A stretch of 34,346 nucleotides of DNA from Candidatus Woesebacteria bacterium RIFCSPHIGHO2_01_FULL_39_23. GTDB taxonomy: Bacteria; Patescibacteriota; Microgenomatia; UBA8517. Location: contig MGGH01000023.1 of NCBI GenBank assembly GCA_001792305.1, positions 1 to 34,346 of the forward strand. Direction: 5' to 3'. The notes under the pieces were generated by a model that did not search any database, was not told the DNA's origin, and saw nothing but the letters and a program-made list of their open reading frames with translations. Positions 15,920-22,502 of the stretch are shown here, one piece after another (within the stretch, counting starts at the first letter, position 1; each line of letters starts with the position of its first letter). The translations under genes were made by a program, and so were the position numbers.

Positions 15920-16696
15920 ATGGATGAAACAAGATTTGAAGTAATAAGAAAGTCGCCGCAGGCTATTGTTGCCAGGGACATTAAGACAGAAGGAAGGGGT
16001 TATGTAGTCAAAAGTGTTTCTAGGAGTGAACCCCTTCATGCCAATATTTGGGTAGAGAAAAGTGCCAGAGAAGTTGCCAACAATTACAGAAAGGCTTTAA
16101 AGATACTACGAAGACCCGATTTTGGACTAGCGGAGTATGTCCCAGCGTCTAGGGTACAGGAGGTTAATGAAGACACAGTCAATGTTGTGCAAAAAGAGAT
16201 CGTTGGAGTAACACTTCGCAAACACTTAAGAGGTTTAGGTGAACAACAAGCTGATTATGAAGAGACGGGTAGGGTAGTTGTTCCACCAGAAGTTATGAGA
16301 CAGCTGAATGATATCCTGCTTAAATCGTTGCAAATGGCCATTAGAACGACTAGTTTCCCTAGAGAGGACTTACCTTACGGGATTACTTACAGAAGAAGCG
16401 AGAAGCTTCCGGAAATGAGACAACCGCAGGAAGGAGAAGGGGTCATGCCGGAGGTAATCGGCGAAAACGCTTTAGATAATATTATGGTGGGAGAGGACAA
16501 TCGGCTTTGGTTAACAGATTGTGCGGCTGTCTGTGTCGCAGATAAAGATTTGGCGGAGGATGGAACTTGGAGGCAACTTCACAGAGGTCTTTATCAATAC
16601 GGAACAGATAAATTATTAAGCGATGAAGTTCGTCAATATACCCATGAATTGGATAGAGCGCTTAAAGGAGAGCCACTGCGATTTTTGAATGCGTAG
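15920..16696 (+). CDS. Kinase-fold protein with degenerate catalytic loop
   Basis: A 258-residue soluble protein that resembles the kinase/aminoglycoside-phosphotransferase fold, though I cannot name a family. YVVKSV (Lys31) and EKSAREVANN (Glu51) could be the beta-3 Lys and helix-C Glu. IGENALDNIMV (180-190) sits where HGDxxxxNI is expected, with the catalytic Asp replaced by Glu182 but Asn187 kept. LWLTDCA (196-202) supplies the Asp of the DFG position. The protein may be a weak enzyme or a pseudokinase. It follows the DinB-like gene by 5 bases. A remnant with the same N terminus lies upstream at 15401. Arg/Glu-rich composition sets it apart from Lys-rich neighbours. Confidence 0.5.
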   Translation: MDETRFEVIRKSPQAIVARDIKTEGRGYVVKSVSRSEPLHANIWVEKSAREVANNYRKALKILRRPDFGLAEYVPASRVQEVNEDTVNVVQKEIVGVTLRKHLRGLGEQQADYEETGRVVVPPEVMRQLNDILLKSLQMAIRTTSFPREDLPYGITYRRSEKLPEMRQPQEGEGVMPEVIGENALDNIMVGEDNRLWLTDCAAVCVADKDLAEDGTWRQLHRGLYQYGTDKLLSDEVRQYTHELDRALKGEPLRFLNA

Positions 16697-16731
16697 CCTA
16701 GCTTTTTTTACCCCAACTTACTCGTGCCTTC

Positions 16732-16760
16732 TTGTTAAAAAAATTCTGAAAATCTAAACT
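16732..16760 (+). promoter_or_regulatory. Promoter of comM
   Basis: TTGTTA (16732-16737), a 17-base spacer and TAAACT (16755-16760), ending 9 bases before the GTG start of comM. Confidence 0.5.
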
Positions 16761-16769
16761 GGATTTATA

Positions 16770-18308
16770 GTGCTAACAAAGATCTTGTCTGCGGCGCATT
16801 TTGGACTTAAAACTATTCCCATTGAAGTTGAAGTAAATATCGCCACAAAAGGCTTTCCGGGTTTTAATATAATAGGTCTTCCCAGCAAAGCTGTAGAGGA
16901 AGCCAGAGAACGTGTAAAAACTGCAATAATTAATTCCAACATAAAGTTTCCCGATGCAAAGATTACTGTTAATCTTGCTCCGGCCGACATTCCCAAAGAA
17001 GGATCTAATTACGATTTGCCAATTGCCGTTGGGATTCTAAATGCTTTGGAAGTAGTTTCTCTTCCAAAAGAAAAGTCATACTTTTTTGGTGAACTCTCGC
17101 TTGATGGAACACTTCGCCACACTAAAGGTGTTTTTCTGCTCGCTGTCTCTGCCAAAGAAAATAGTGTTAAAAATTTGTTTGTACCGAATGAATCCGCGAA
17201 CGAAGCAGCAGTCATTAAGAGTATCAGTGTTTACCCAATCACCTCGCTGAATGACCTTGTTATGCATCTAAATGGTACAAGAGTAGTAAAAAAAACGAAG
17301 TATGTAGAGGCTGTCGATTTACTCGAGGAAACCCCGGTTGAGTTTGACTTTTCTGAGATTATCGGTCAGGAGTCGGCTAAAAGGGCAATTGAAATTGCCT
17401 GTGCAGGAGGACACAACCTTTTTATGCAGGGGCCTCCTGGAGCTGGTAAAACTATGCTGGCTCGCGCTATTCCCGGGATACTGCCTTCCTTAGGTGAAGA
17501 TGAAAGTTTAGAGGTGACCAAGATATATTCTGTGACAGGAAACATTCCTCCCGGAGGGTCGTTAATTCGCGCTAGGCCTTTTAGAGTTTGCCATCATACT
17601 GTTTCTAAAATTGGACTTGTCGGCGGCGGAAGCGATCCCCACCCCGGGGAAATAAGTCTCGCACACAACGGTGTGTTGTTTTTGGACGAATTTCCCGAAT
17701 TTCCAAGATCCACTCTTGAGGCGCTTCGACAGCCAATGGAGGACGGAGTTGTTTCAATTGCCAGGGCAGCCGGAAGTGTTAAATTTCCGGCTAATTTTAT
17801 GCTTGTGGCAGCTGCCAACCCGTGTCCCTGCGGATATCTAGGCGATCCAAAGAGAGAGTGCCGTTGCAGCCCAAGGCAAATTATGAATTATCAAAATAGG
17901 CTTTCTGGACCCTTGATGGACAGGATTGATATTCACCTTAATGTACCGACCGTAGATGTTGAAAAACTTGCAGCGAGGTCAAAGGTAAAGATTAATGCCG
18001 AGAAGTCGGAGAGTATCCGTGAGAGAGTAGTTAGAGCTCGTCAGATTCAACTAAGAAGATTTAAAAGCGAGGGGATTTATAGTAATGCTTCAATGAAAAA
18101 TAAACACATCAAAAAATACTGCCATCTGGATGAGGATGCACAGCTGCTTTTGAAACAGGCAGTCAGTAATTACAGCTTGTCAGCCCGTACTTATTTTCGC
18201 TTGATTAAAGTGTCGCGAACTATTGCAGACATTGCGGGTGAATCAAAAATTATTTCTTCCCACATCGCCGAAAGCTTGCAATACAGAATCCGATCCACAG
18301 ACGAATGA
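16770..18308 (+). CDS. comM: ComM-family AAA+ ATPase (YifB / Mg-chelatase-like)
   Basis: A 512-residue hexameric helicase-like ATPase that promotes branch migration during natural transformation. The N-terminal Lon-protease-like fold has FPGFNIIGLPSKAVEEARERVKTA and NLAPADIPKEGSNYDLPIA. The AAA+ core has Walker A GPPGAGKT (221-228) and Walker B GVLFLDEFPEF (301-311). The Cys-rich block NPCPCGYLGDPKRECRC and the C-terminal SARTYFRLIKVSRTIADIAG complete the family pattern; length is normal. It starts with GTG at 16770, 9 bases after a promoter. yraN and dprA lie downstream on the same strand, a common partnership, though a toxin-antitoxin pair and an unknown gene on the opposite strand separate them here. 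Confidence 0.93.
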   Translation: MLTKILSAAHFGLKTIPIEVEVNIATKGFPGFNIIGLPSKAVEEARERVKTAIINSNIKFPDAKITVNLAPADIPKEGSNYDLPIAVGILNALEVVSLPKEKSYFFGELSLDGTLRHTKGVFLLAVSAKENSVKNLFVPNESANEAAVIKSISVYPITSLNDLVMHLNGTRVVKKTKYVEAVDLLEETPVEFDFSEIIGQESAKRAIEIACAGGHNLFMQGPPGAGKTMLARAIPGILPSLGEDESLEVTKIYSVTGNIPPGGSLIRARPFRVCHHTVSKIGLVGGGSDPHPGEISLAHNGVLFLDEFPEFPRSTLEALRQPMEDGVVSIARAAGSVKFPANFMLVAAANPCPCGYLGDPKRECRCSPRQIMNYQNRLSGPLMDRIDIHLNVPTVDVEKLAARSKVKINAEKSESIRERVVRARQIQLRRFKSEGIYSNASMKNKHIKKYCHLDEDAQLLLKQAVSNYSLSARTYFRLIKVSRTIADIAGESKIISSHIAESLQYRIRSTDE

Positions 18309-18731
18309 TTATGATGAGCTTCTGAGGTACTGGAGAAAATTACCTGGTTTTATTACCTTTATTCCGAGATCAGAGTTAATTTTATTTACGTTATAGTGCT
18401 TGATATTATGAGTGAGAAGAAATTTCGATTTCGATTTTTTAGCTCCGGCAACAACGTGCGAGTCCTCTCTGTCAAACACATATTCTTGATAGCTTTTCAA
18501 GACATCCTCCTTTGTGGCATTTACAGAGACGATTTTCAGATTTTTATAAAGCTTTTTAGGTTCATGGAACAGCCCGAGTCTTTTTGCAACTTCTTCTATC
18601 TCATTTTTAACGATCTTTGAGATGACCTTGATAACTTTCGTTCTATTTATTATTTCGTACGAAGCGCCTGTTTTTGAGAGTAAAGATGAAATTATTACGT
18701 CGGCATCTAGAAAGACTTGGATTTTCCCCAT
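18309..18731 (-). CDS. PIN-domain protein (probable toxin)
   Basis: A 140-residue PIN-domain nuclease. The N terminus MGKIQVFLDADVIISSLL gives the first acidic pair, IVKNEIEEVAKRLG supplies the middle Glu, and FDREDSHVVAGAKKSKSKFLLTHN supplies the later acidic residues. It ends in the common VIKPGNFLQYL. Its start lies 25 bases inside the upstream HTH gene, the arrangement of antitoxin-toxin pairs. It is a different PIN subgroup from the one at 2750 (closer to the COG2405/PIN_3 type). It ends one base after the comM stop, convergent. Confidence 0.8.
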   Translation of the reverse strand: MGKIQVFLDADVIISSLLSKTGASYEIINRTKVIKVISKIVKNEIEEVAKRLGLFHEPKKLYKNLKIVSVNATKEDVLKSYQEYVFDREDSHVVAGAKKSKSKFLLTHNIKHYNVNKINSDLGIKVIKPGNFLQYLRSSS

Positions 18732-18982
18732 ACACTTTTGCGAACTTCCCTCAAGGTTTTCGCGATCGGCTTGAGATTCTTCTCATCCTCCATTTGTGCC
18801 TTGTAGACATCATCATCCATTCCTGTAAACACAAAAGAAATTGAGCTTTGGGGAATCCTGTATACTTTTCCTAGTTTTTTGGCAATAATTTCCCCTTTGT
18901 TTATGAGTTCATAAACAGTATTTTTGCTTAATTGAAGGATTTGGGCAACTTGCTCCGGTGTATAAGTTCTAGGTTGTAACAT
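18707..18982 (-). CDS. Excisionase-type HTH protein (probable antitoxin)
   Basis: A 91-residue DNA-binding protein of the helix-turn-helix/excisionase (MerR-like) family. TYTPEQVAQILQLSKNTVYELINKGEIIAKKLGKVYRIP (about 7-45) is the canonical domain. The C-terminal half is charged and probably holds the PIN protein encoded by the overlapping downstream gene. The ATG at 18982 is 10 bases after a TTGACA-17-TATAAA promoter, so the leader is at most a few bases. As with other antitoxins it may bind its own promoter; no clear operator repeat was found. Confidence 0.82.
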   Translation of the reverse strand: MLQPRTYTPEQVAQILQLSKNTVYELINKGEIIAKKLGKVYRIPQSSISFVFTGMDDDVYKAQMEDEKNLKPIAKTLREVRKSVWGKSKSF

Positions 18983-18992
18983 ATTGGTCTAA

Positions 18993-19021
18993 TTTATAGC
19001 AAACATTACTATTTGTGTCAA
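18993..19021 (-). promoter_or_regulatory. Promoter of the HTH/PIN operon
   Basis: TTGACA (19021-19016), a 17-base spacer and TATAAA (18998-18993) on the minus strand: a near-consensus promoter ending 10 bases before the ATG at 18982. Confidence 0.68.
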
Positions 19022-19037
19022 GGTGTTACTGAAAGTG

Positions 19038-19054
19038 ACAAGCCGAGAGCTTGT
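19038..19054. other. Hairpin between 19080 gene and HTH promoter
   Basis: ACAAGC-N5-GCTTGT forms a six-pair hairpin just upstream of the HTH promoter and 26 bases after the stop of the gene at 19080. There is no following T-run on the minus strand, so it is at best a weak terminator; an operator is also possible. Confidence 0.35.
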
Positions 19055-19079
19055 AAAACAGAATTAGGACTCCGCAGGA

Positions 19080-19712
19080 TTAGATAAGTTTAAACTTTAT
19101 AATCAAAGCCCAGGCTCCCAGCAATAGCAAGATGAACCCAATTATTACCAAAATTGCCAAAATTGGAGAAATGTTTTTGTTATGACTGGTTATTGGGTCG
19201 ATCAAGACTTTAGACGAACGAATATTCTCGGAAATATCTACACCTTGGGATTTGTAATAATTAAAAACTGTCTCTAGCACAATATTACAGTTTTTGGTGA
19301 GGATACCTCTCTCGGCGATTTGAGGCCTTAAGAAATATGAACTTATTACAATATATTTGTCTGTTGGCGATAGTTCTTTGAGAACTACTATGGTAATCTG
19401 TGGCCAGTTGGGATTCCAGAATGAGGGTTTGTCATTAAAAAATGCAATATAGAATTCATTTTCCGAAATTTGAGTACTTAGTTTAGTATCACCCGTAATT
19501 ATTGGAAAATTTGAAGGATCTGAGTTGTCTATGAGATGCCAAAGTTTTTCTGTTTGACCTATTTGAGAAAGCTTGTTTTTGAGATTAATCTGATTTGTAT
19601 TTTCAGGTAACTTAAGAATTATACTTCTGTAAACCTTTATTTTACTTATCATACTCTCCACGACCTGGGGAGCTACAGCTTTGACAAGTGTGTAAACAAA
19701 GAGGTCTTTCAT
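19080..19712 (-). CDS. Uncharacterised C-terminally anchored membrane protein
   Basis: I do not recognise this 210-residue protein. It is mostly soluble with one strong hydrophobic segment at the very C terminus (about 183-205, ILAILVIIGFILLLLGAWAL) followed by the basic tail IKFKLI, a tail-anchored arrangement. The soluble part (alternating strands such as ITIVVLKEL and KYIVISSYFL, then helices) has no motif I can name. The start ATG at 19712 is 8 bases after an extended -10 box. It is divergent from yraN. Confidence 0.55.
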   Translation of the reverse strand: MKDLFVYTLVKAVAPQVVESMISKIKVYRSIILKLPENTNQINLKNKLSQIGQTEKLWHLIDNSDPSNFPIITGDTKLSTQISENEFYIAFFNDKPSFWNPNWPQITIVVLKELSPTDKYIVISSYFLRPQIAERGILTKNCNIVLETVFNYYKSQGVDISENIRSSKVLIDPITSHNKNISPILAILVIIGFILLLLGAWALIIKFKLI

Positions 19713-19720
19713 TGGTAAAC

Positions 19721-19729
19721 ATTATATCA
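19721..19729 (-). promoter_or_regulatory. Extended -10 promoter for the 19712 gene
   Basis: On the minus strand TG (19729-19728), one base and a perfect TATAAT (19726-19721), ending 8 bases before the ATG at 19712. No -35 box is needed for a TGn-extended -10. Confidence 0.55.
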
Positions 19730-19752
19730 ACAAAGTTTATACTGGTATATAA

Positions 19753-20154
19753 ATGCCAAAAGGCCTAAATAAAGAAATCGGGAAGAGGGGGGAAGAGATT
19801 GCGGCTGAGTATTTGCGTGGGCATGGGTACAGGGTAATTGAGAGAAATTACAGGACTAGATTTGGAGAGATTGACTTAATATTAGAGGGTCCTTCGACAA
19901 ACTTCAGATCTTCGAGACTTATTTTTGTCGAAGTAAAGCTTAAAGTTGGAGAAAAATTTGGGTCGCCTGAGGAAATGATTACCAAAAGTAAAGTCTGGCA
20001 AATAAGAAGGACTGCTGAAGGATACCTGCTTGAAAATTCGCAAATGAAAGAAAAATTCTCCAAATATCAAATAGACGCAGTTTGTATCGTGACCGGAGGA
20101 AAAGATTCAATCGATAGAATTAGTCATTATGAAAATATCGAGTCGGATCTTTGA
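19753..20154 (+). CDS. yraN: YraN family protein (UPF0102, endonuclease fold)
   Basis: A 133-residue member of the UPF0102/YraN family, a small restriction-endonuclease-like fold often encoded beside dprA and comM. It shows GKRGEEIAAEYLRGHGYRVIERNYRTRFGEIDLI, then LIFVEVKLK and KFGSPEEMITKSKVWQIRRTAEGYL; Glu, Asp and E-V-K form the putative PD-(D/E)xK site. Function in the cell is not firmly known; a role in handling incoming or recombining DNA is inferred from its company. The ATG at 19753 follows a TATACT box by 9 bases. The next gene starts 20 bases after its stop. Confidence 0.9.
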   Translation: MPKGLNKEIGKRGEEIAAEYLRGHGYRVIERNYRTRFGEIDLILEGPSTNFRSSRLIFVEVKLKVGEKFGSPEEMITKSKVWQIRRTAEGYLLENSQMKEKFSKYQIDAVCIVTGGKDSIDRISHYENIESDL

Positions 20155-20174
20155 TATAATGAAGATAAGAAAAT

Positions 20175-20651
20175 ATGAAAAATTTTAATATCAAGAGAGT
20201 GTTGGCGGTTGTATTTGCTGTTGTTTCCCTAATCATTTTATTTTTTATCTTAAGATTGTTCAGACCGAATTATAAATTAGGAAACTCGCAAGTTGTTGCA
20301 GATTTAACTTTTAGGTATCCATATTTACAAAATCTCAGTGGCCCAGTCTCTGCTCAAACTAGTAGAACGTTGCTTGCCACAAGTGTTAAAGAGCTGGGGA
20401 AATTTGAACTCTTACTTATGATAGATGACTTAATCAGAGCTGGTTATCTTACGGCCTCGACCTTTAACCAATCGTCCGTGATTGTAAGAAGAGGAATAAC
20501 TGAGGCCGAGGAGGGGATAATTATCTCTAATTATGTGTCGGCTAGAGTAATAAATGACGTAGGACCTTCAGATTGGCAGAGTTATGAATATGTGGTTGAT
20601 TTCTTCTACAACAAGTCAACTGGCGAGATATATGTTATCTCTTCAAATTAG
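20175..20651 (+). CDS. Uncharacterised protein with N-terminal membrane anchor
   Basis: A 158-residue protein with one hydrophobic segment (about 8-27, VLAVVFAVVSLIILFFILRLF) and an extracytoplasmic remainder without recognisable motif. It sits between yraN and dprA with gaps of 20 and 6 bases, so it is probably translated from the same mRNA as dprA. Whether it takes part in DNA uptake is unknown. The start ATG at 20175 (MKNFNIKR) gives the expected basic residues before the anchor. Confidence 0.6.
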   Translation: MKNFNIKRVLAVVFAVVSLIILFFILRLFRPNYKLGNSQVVADLTFRYPYLQNLSGPVSAQTSRTLLATSVKELGKFELLLMIDDLIRAGYLTASTFNQSSVIVRRGITEAEEGIIISNYVSARVINDVGPSDWQSYEYVVDFFYNKSTGEIYVISSN

Positions 20652-20657
20652 TTTTAA

Positions 20658-21533
20658 ATGAACTGGAAAGATTGGGAAGTTAAAGAGATTAACTTAGATG
20701 AGCGAGGATTTCCGACTAATCTCCAAAAAATAAAAAATCCTCCAAAGCAAATTTACTTTCGCGGTAACCTGAATGATTCGGTATTGAGTAAATCAATTAC
20801 GGTTGTCGGAAGTAGAAGGATGACCACTTACGGCAGGGAAGTGGTAGATCGGTTTGTATCCTTGTTCGTGACAAATAAGGTCGCTACAATTTCAGGGTTT
20901 ATGTACGGAGTGGATACAGAGGTTCATAAAAAGACAGTGGAATTCGGAGGCGTGACGATTGCAGTTTTTGGATGTGGTATTAACATTTGCTATCCAGTTG
21001 AAAACGATGATCTTTACTCTGAAATTCTGGAGAAAGGCGGATCTGTTATTTCCGAATATCCGCCAGATAGCAAGCCGCAACTATGGAAGTATCCTCAAAG
21101 AAACAGAATCGTTGCCGGGCTGTCTTCAACGGGGGTGTTGATTGTGGAAGCGGGAGAAAAAAGCGGATCTTTGATTACCGCCGATTTTGCCATAAAACAA
21201 GGCAAAAAAGTGTATGCAGTTCCGGGGCAAATTACTTCCAAAGTTTCCCTGGGAACAAACTATTTAATTAAACACTCAAAAGCGTTTTTGGTTACAGACC
21301 CTTCTGATATTCTTGGGGGGAGAGCAGTTGATAGGGAGACAAATTTTAAGGAAAACTTAAGCGAAATTGAAATTAAAATTTGTAAAACCTTGGAGCTTGA
21401 ACCTATGACAACGGACGAGATCGCAATTAGTGTTAATATGTCGGTTATCGACGTGACGAAAACAATATCTTTAATGTCGCTTAAAGGCCTAGTGACAGAA
21501 GCTATGGGAAAGTTTCATTTAGTTAAAAATTGA
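20658..21533 (+). CDS. dprA: DNA-processing protein DprA
   Basis: DprA binds single-stranded DNA taken up during transformation and loads RecA on it. The 291-residue protein has the Rossmann-like core: ITVVGSRRMTTYGREV (about 47-62), ISGFMYGVDTEVHK (about 78-91), VFGCGINICYP, ISEYPP, PQRNRIVAGLS, VEAGEKSGSLITADFA and YAVPGQI. A C-terminal winged-helix region follows (about 230-291, LELEPMTTDEIAISVNMSVIDVTKTISLMSLKG). The N-terminal SAM-like extension of longer homologues is absent. It is at the end of the yraN cluster; comM lies upstream. The stop is TGA. No Shine-Dalgarno sequence is evident. Confidence 0.94.
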   Translation: MNWKDWEVKEINLDERGFPTNLQKIKNPPKQIYFRGNLNDSVLSKSITVVGSRRMTTYGREVVDRFVSLFVTNKVATISGFMYGVDTEVHKKTVEFGGVTIAVFGCGINICYPVENDDLYSEILEKGGSVISEYPPDSKPQLWKYPQRNRIVAGLSSTGVLIVEAGEKSGSLITADFAIKQGKKVYAVPGQITSKVSLGTNYLIKHSKAFLVTDPSDILGGRAVDRETNFKENLSEIEIKICKTLELEPMTTDEIAISVNMSVIDVTKTISLMSLKGLVTEAMGKFHLVKN

Positions 21534-21544
21534 AATATAAACTC

Positions 21545-21604
21545 CACTTGCTCGAATATGCCACAGATATGTGAACTGCTTGTGGTTTGCAACTCTCGCA
21601 AGTG
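21545..21604 (+). other. Structure-rich non-coding segment after dprA
   Basis: CACTTGC (21545-21551) pairs with GCAAGTG (21598-21604), seven pairs. Inside, CCACA (21561-21565) pairs with TGTGG (21581-21585). A transcript through dprA would fold here. No T-run follows, so it is not a plain terminator. Confidence 0.3.
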
Positions 21605-21614
21605 ATTTTGATCC

Positions 21615-21676
21615 CCCAAAATGTTATTTTTAGATGCAAATGAATAACAGCGGATTGCCGCTAAAAGTATTTTGGG
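21615..21676 (+). ncRNA. Candidate three-helix junction RNA element
   Basis: Three helices abut with no gaps on the 5' side. P1 is CCCAAAAT (21615-21622) with ATTTTGGG (21669-21676). P2 is GTTATT (21623-21628) with AATAAC (21643-21648). P3 is AGCGG (21649-21653) with CCGCT (21658-21662), closing an ATTG loop. The TATAAT box of the next gene begins at 21677, right at the end of P1. It could be a 3' UTR element of dprA mRNA, a small RNA, or a DNA-level operator. No known RNA family recognised. Confidence 0.4.
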
Positions 21677-21682
21677 TATAAT
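21677..21682 (+). promoter_or_regulatory. -10 box for the 21690 gene
   Basis: Perfect TATAAT 7 bases before the ATG at 21690, with TTGCCG (21655-21660) at a 16-base spacing as a possible -35. Predicts a leaderless mRNA. Confidence 0.5.
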
Positions 21683-21689
21683 TAAAAGT

Positions 21690-22019
21690 ATGAAGGACGC
21701 ACCTGTAAAGACTTTAAATGGAATCGGGGTAACTCTCGAAGTTTATGAAAACAAAATTGTTATAAAACGAAATCTTATTACTAAACTTTTGGAGGGTTTC
21801 AGAGGCGACAAGACAATTAATTTTAAAAACATATCAAGTATTCAACTTCAAAAAGCAAACCCGTTCATAAGTGGGTATTTGCAATTTTCGATTGCAGGGG
21901 GAATAGAGAGTAGCGCTGGCGTGGTAGATGCTTCAAGAGACGAAAATACAGTTATGTTTTCACCAAGCCTCAACGACCTGGCAGAGGAGATTAAAGACTT
22001 CATTGAATCTCGAAGCTAA
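21690..22019 (+). CDS. Small PH-like domain protein (DUF4429-like)
   Basis: A soluble protein of 109 residues made mainly of beta strands with a C-terminal helix: TLNGIGVTLEVYENKIVIKR, then GDKTINFKNISSIQLQKA, GYLQFSI, DENTVMFSPSLNDLAEEIKDFIE. This strand order and the 'I.F..I..IQ' and 'N.V.F' positions resemble the DUF4429/bacterial PH-like family. The frame extends to a TTG at 21672, but that would lie before the TATAAT box, so ATG 21690 is used. The last four bases overlap the stop of the convergent membrane-protein gene. Function unknown. Confidence 0.6.
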   Translation: MKDAPVKTLNGIGVTLEVYENKIVIKRNLITKLLEGFRGDKTINFKNISSIQLQKANPFISGYLQFSIAGGIESSAGVVDASRDENTVMFSPSLNDLAEEIKDFIESRS

Positions 22020-22360
22020 CTTTCTTTTTTGCGGGTTGTAAAGTAGGCTGGTATCAAAAGGCCAATTAACGCCCAACCCGAAAGCGCAAGGAGAATAGAT
22101 AAAAGCCCAAAGCTTAAAAAGTTCAGATTTTTTAGTAATTTTTTTTCTTTCAGCAATTTATATACCAGGAAAGAAGTAATAGCGGTTGTAAAAAGTCTTA
22201 CTAACCTTGACCAAAGCTCGAATGTCAAAAGAGATAGATTGGACAAAATTCCCTGGATTACTGCTCCAAGAAGAATAATAAAAACCAAGTAGGAAACATA
22301 AAAACCCACCGCTTCTTTTTTGTCTCTTCTGTAACCAAAGTTGGTTAATTTATTAAACAT
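22016..22360 (-). CDS. Small multi-span membrane protein
   Basis: A protein of 114 residues with three hydrophobic segments (about 19-40, 50-66, 82-103) and basic ends; no family recognised. The open frame continues upstream to 22444, but those extra residues come from reading through the tRNA-Cys gene, so the ATG at 22360 (MFNKLTNFGYRRDKK) is the real start. It follows tRNA-Cys by 19 bases on the same strand and could be expressed from the tRNA promoter. Confidence 0.55.
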   Translation of the reverse strand: MFNKLTNFGYRRDKKEAVGFYVSYLVFIILLGAVIQGILSNLSLLTFELWSRLVRLFTTAITSFLVYKLLKEKKLLKNLNFLSFGLLSILLALSGWALIGLLIPAYFTTRKKES

Positions 22361-22379
22361 TTTTGTGTCACTTCTTTGA

Positions 22380-22450
22380 GGTCTCGGAGGGAATCGAACC
22401 CTCGCATAGCTGTTTTGCAGACAGCCGTGTTTCCACTTCACCACGAGACC
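22380..22450 (-). tRNA. tRNA-Cys (anticodon GCA)
   Basis: A 71-base cloverleaf on the minus strand: acceptor GGTCTCG with CGAGACC (7 pairs); a short D arm (GTG/CAC); anticodon stem GCTGT/ACAGC with loop CTGCAAA, anticodon GCA; five-base variable region; T arm GAGGG-TTCGATT-CCCTC. CCA is not encoded, so it must be added after transcription. All arms pair perfectly. Confidence 0.95.
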
Positions 22451-22469
22451 AAAAATGCCTGTCGTTGGT

Positions 22470-22475
22470 ATTATA
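22470..22475 (-). promoter_or_regulatory. -10 box for tRNA-Cys
   Basis: TATAAT on the minus strand ends 19 bases before the tRNA 5' end, giving a short precursor leader. No good -35 was found. Confidence 0.5.
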
Positions 22476-22502
22476 CATCATTTTCTGTTAAACTTGTGGC
22501 TA

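Noticed and set aside
21545-21604. tRNA-like gene suggested by a seven-pair closing stem
   Set aside because: No anticodon arm, no TTCGA T-loop and a length of 60 bases do not fit a tRNA.
22361-22444. N-terminal extension of the small membrane protein
   Set aside because: Most of these codons read through tRNA-Cys, so the later ATG at 22360 was used.
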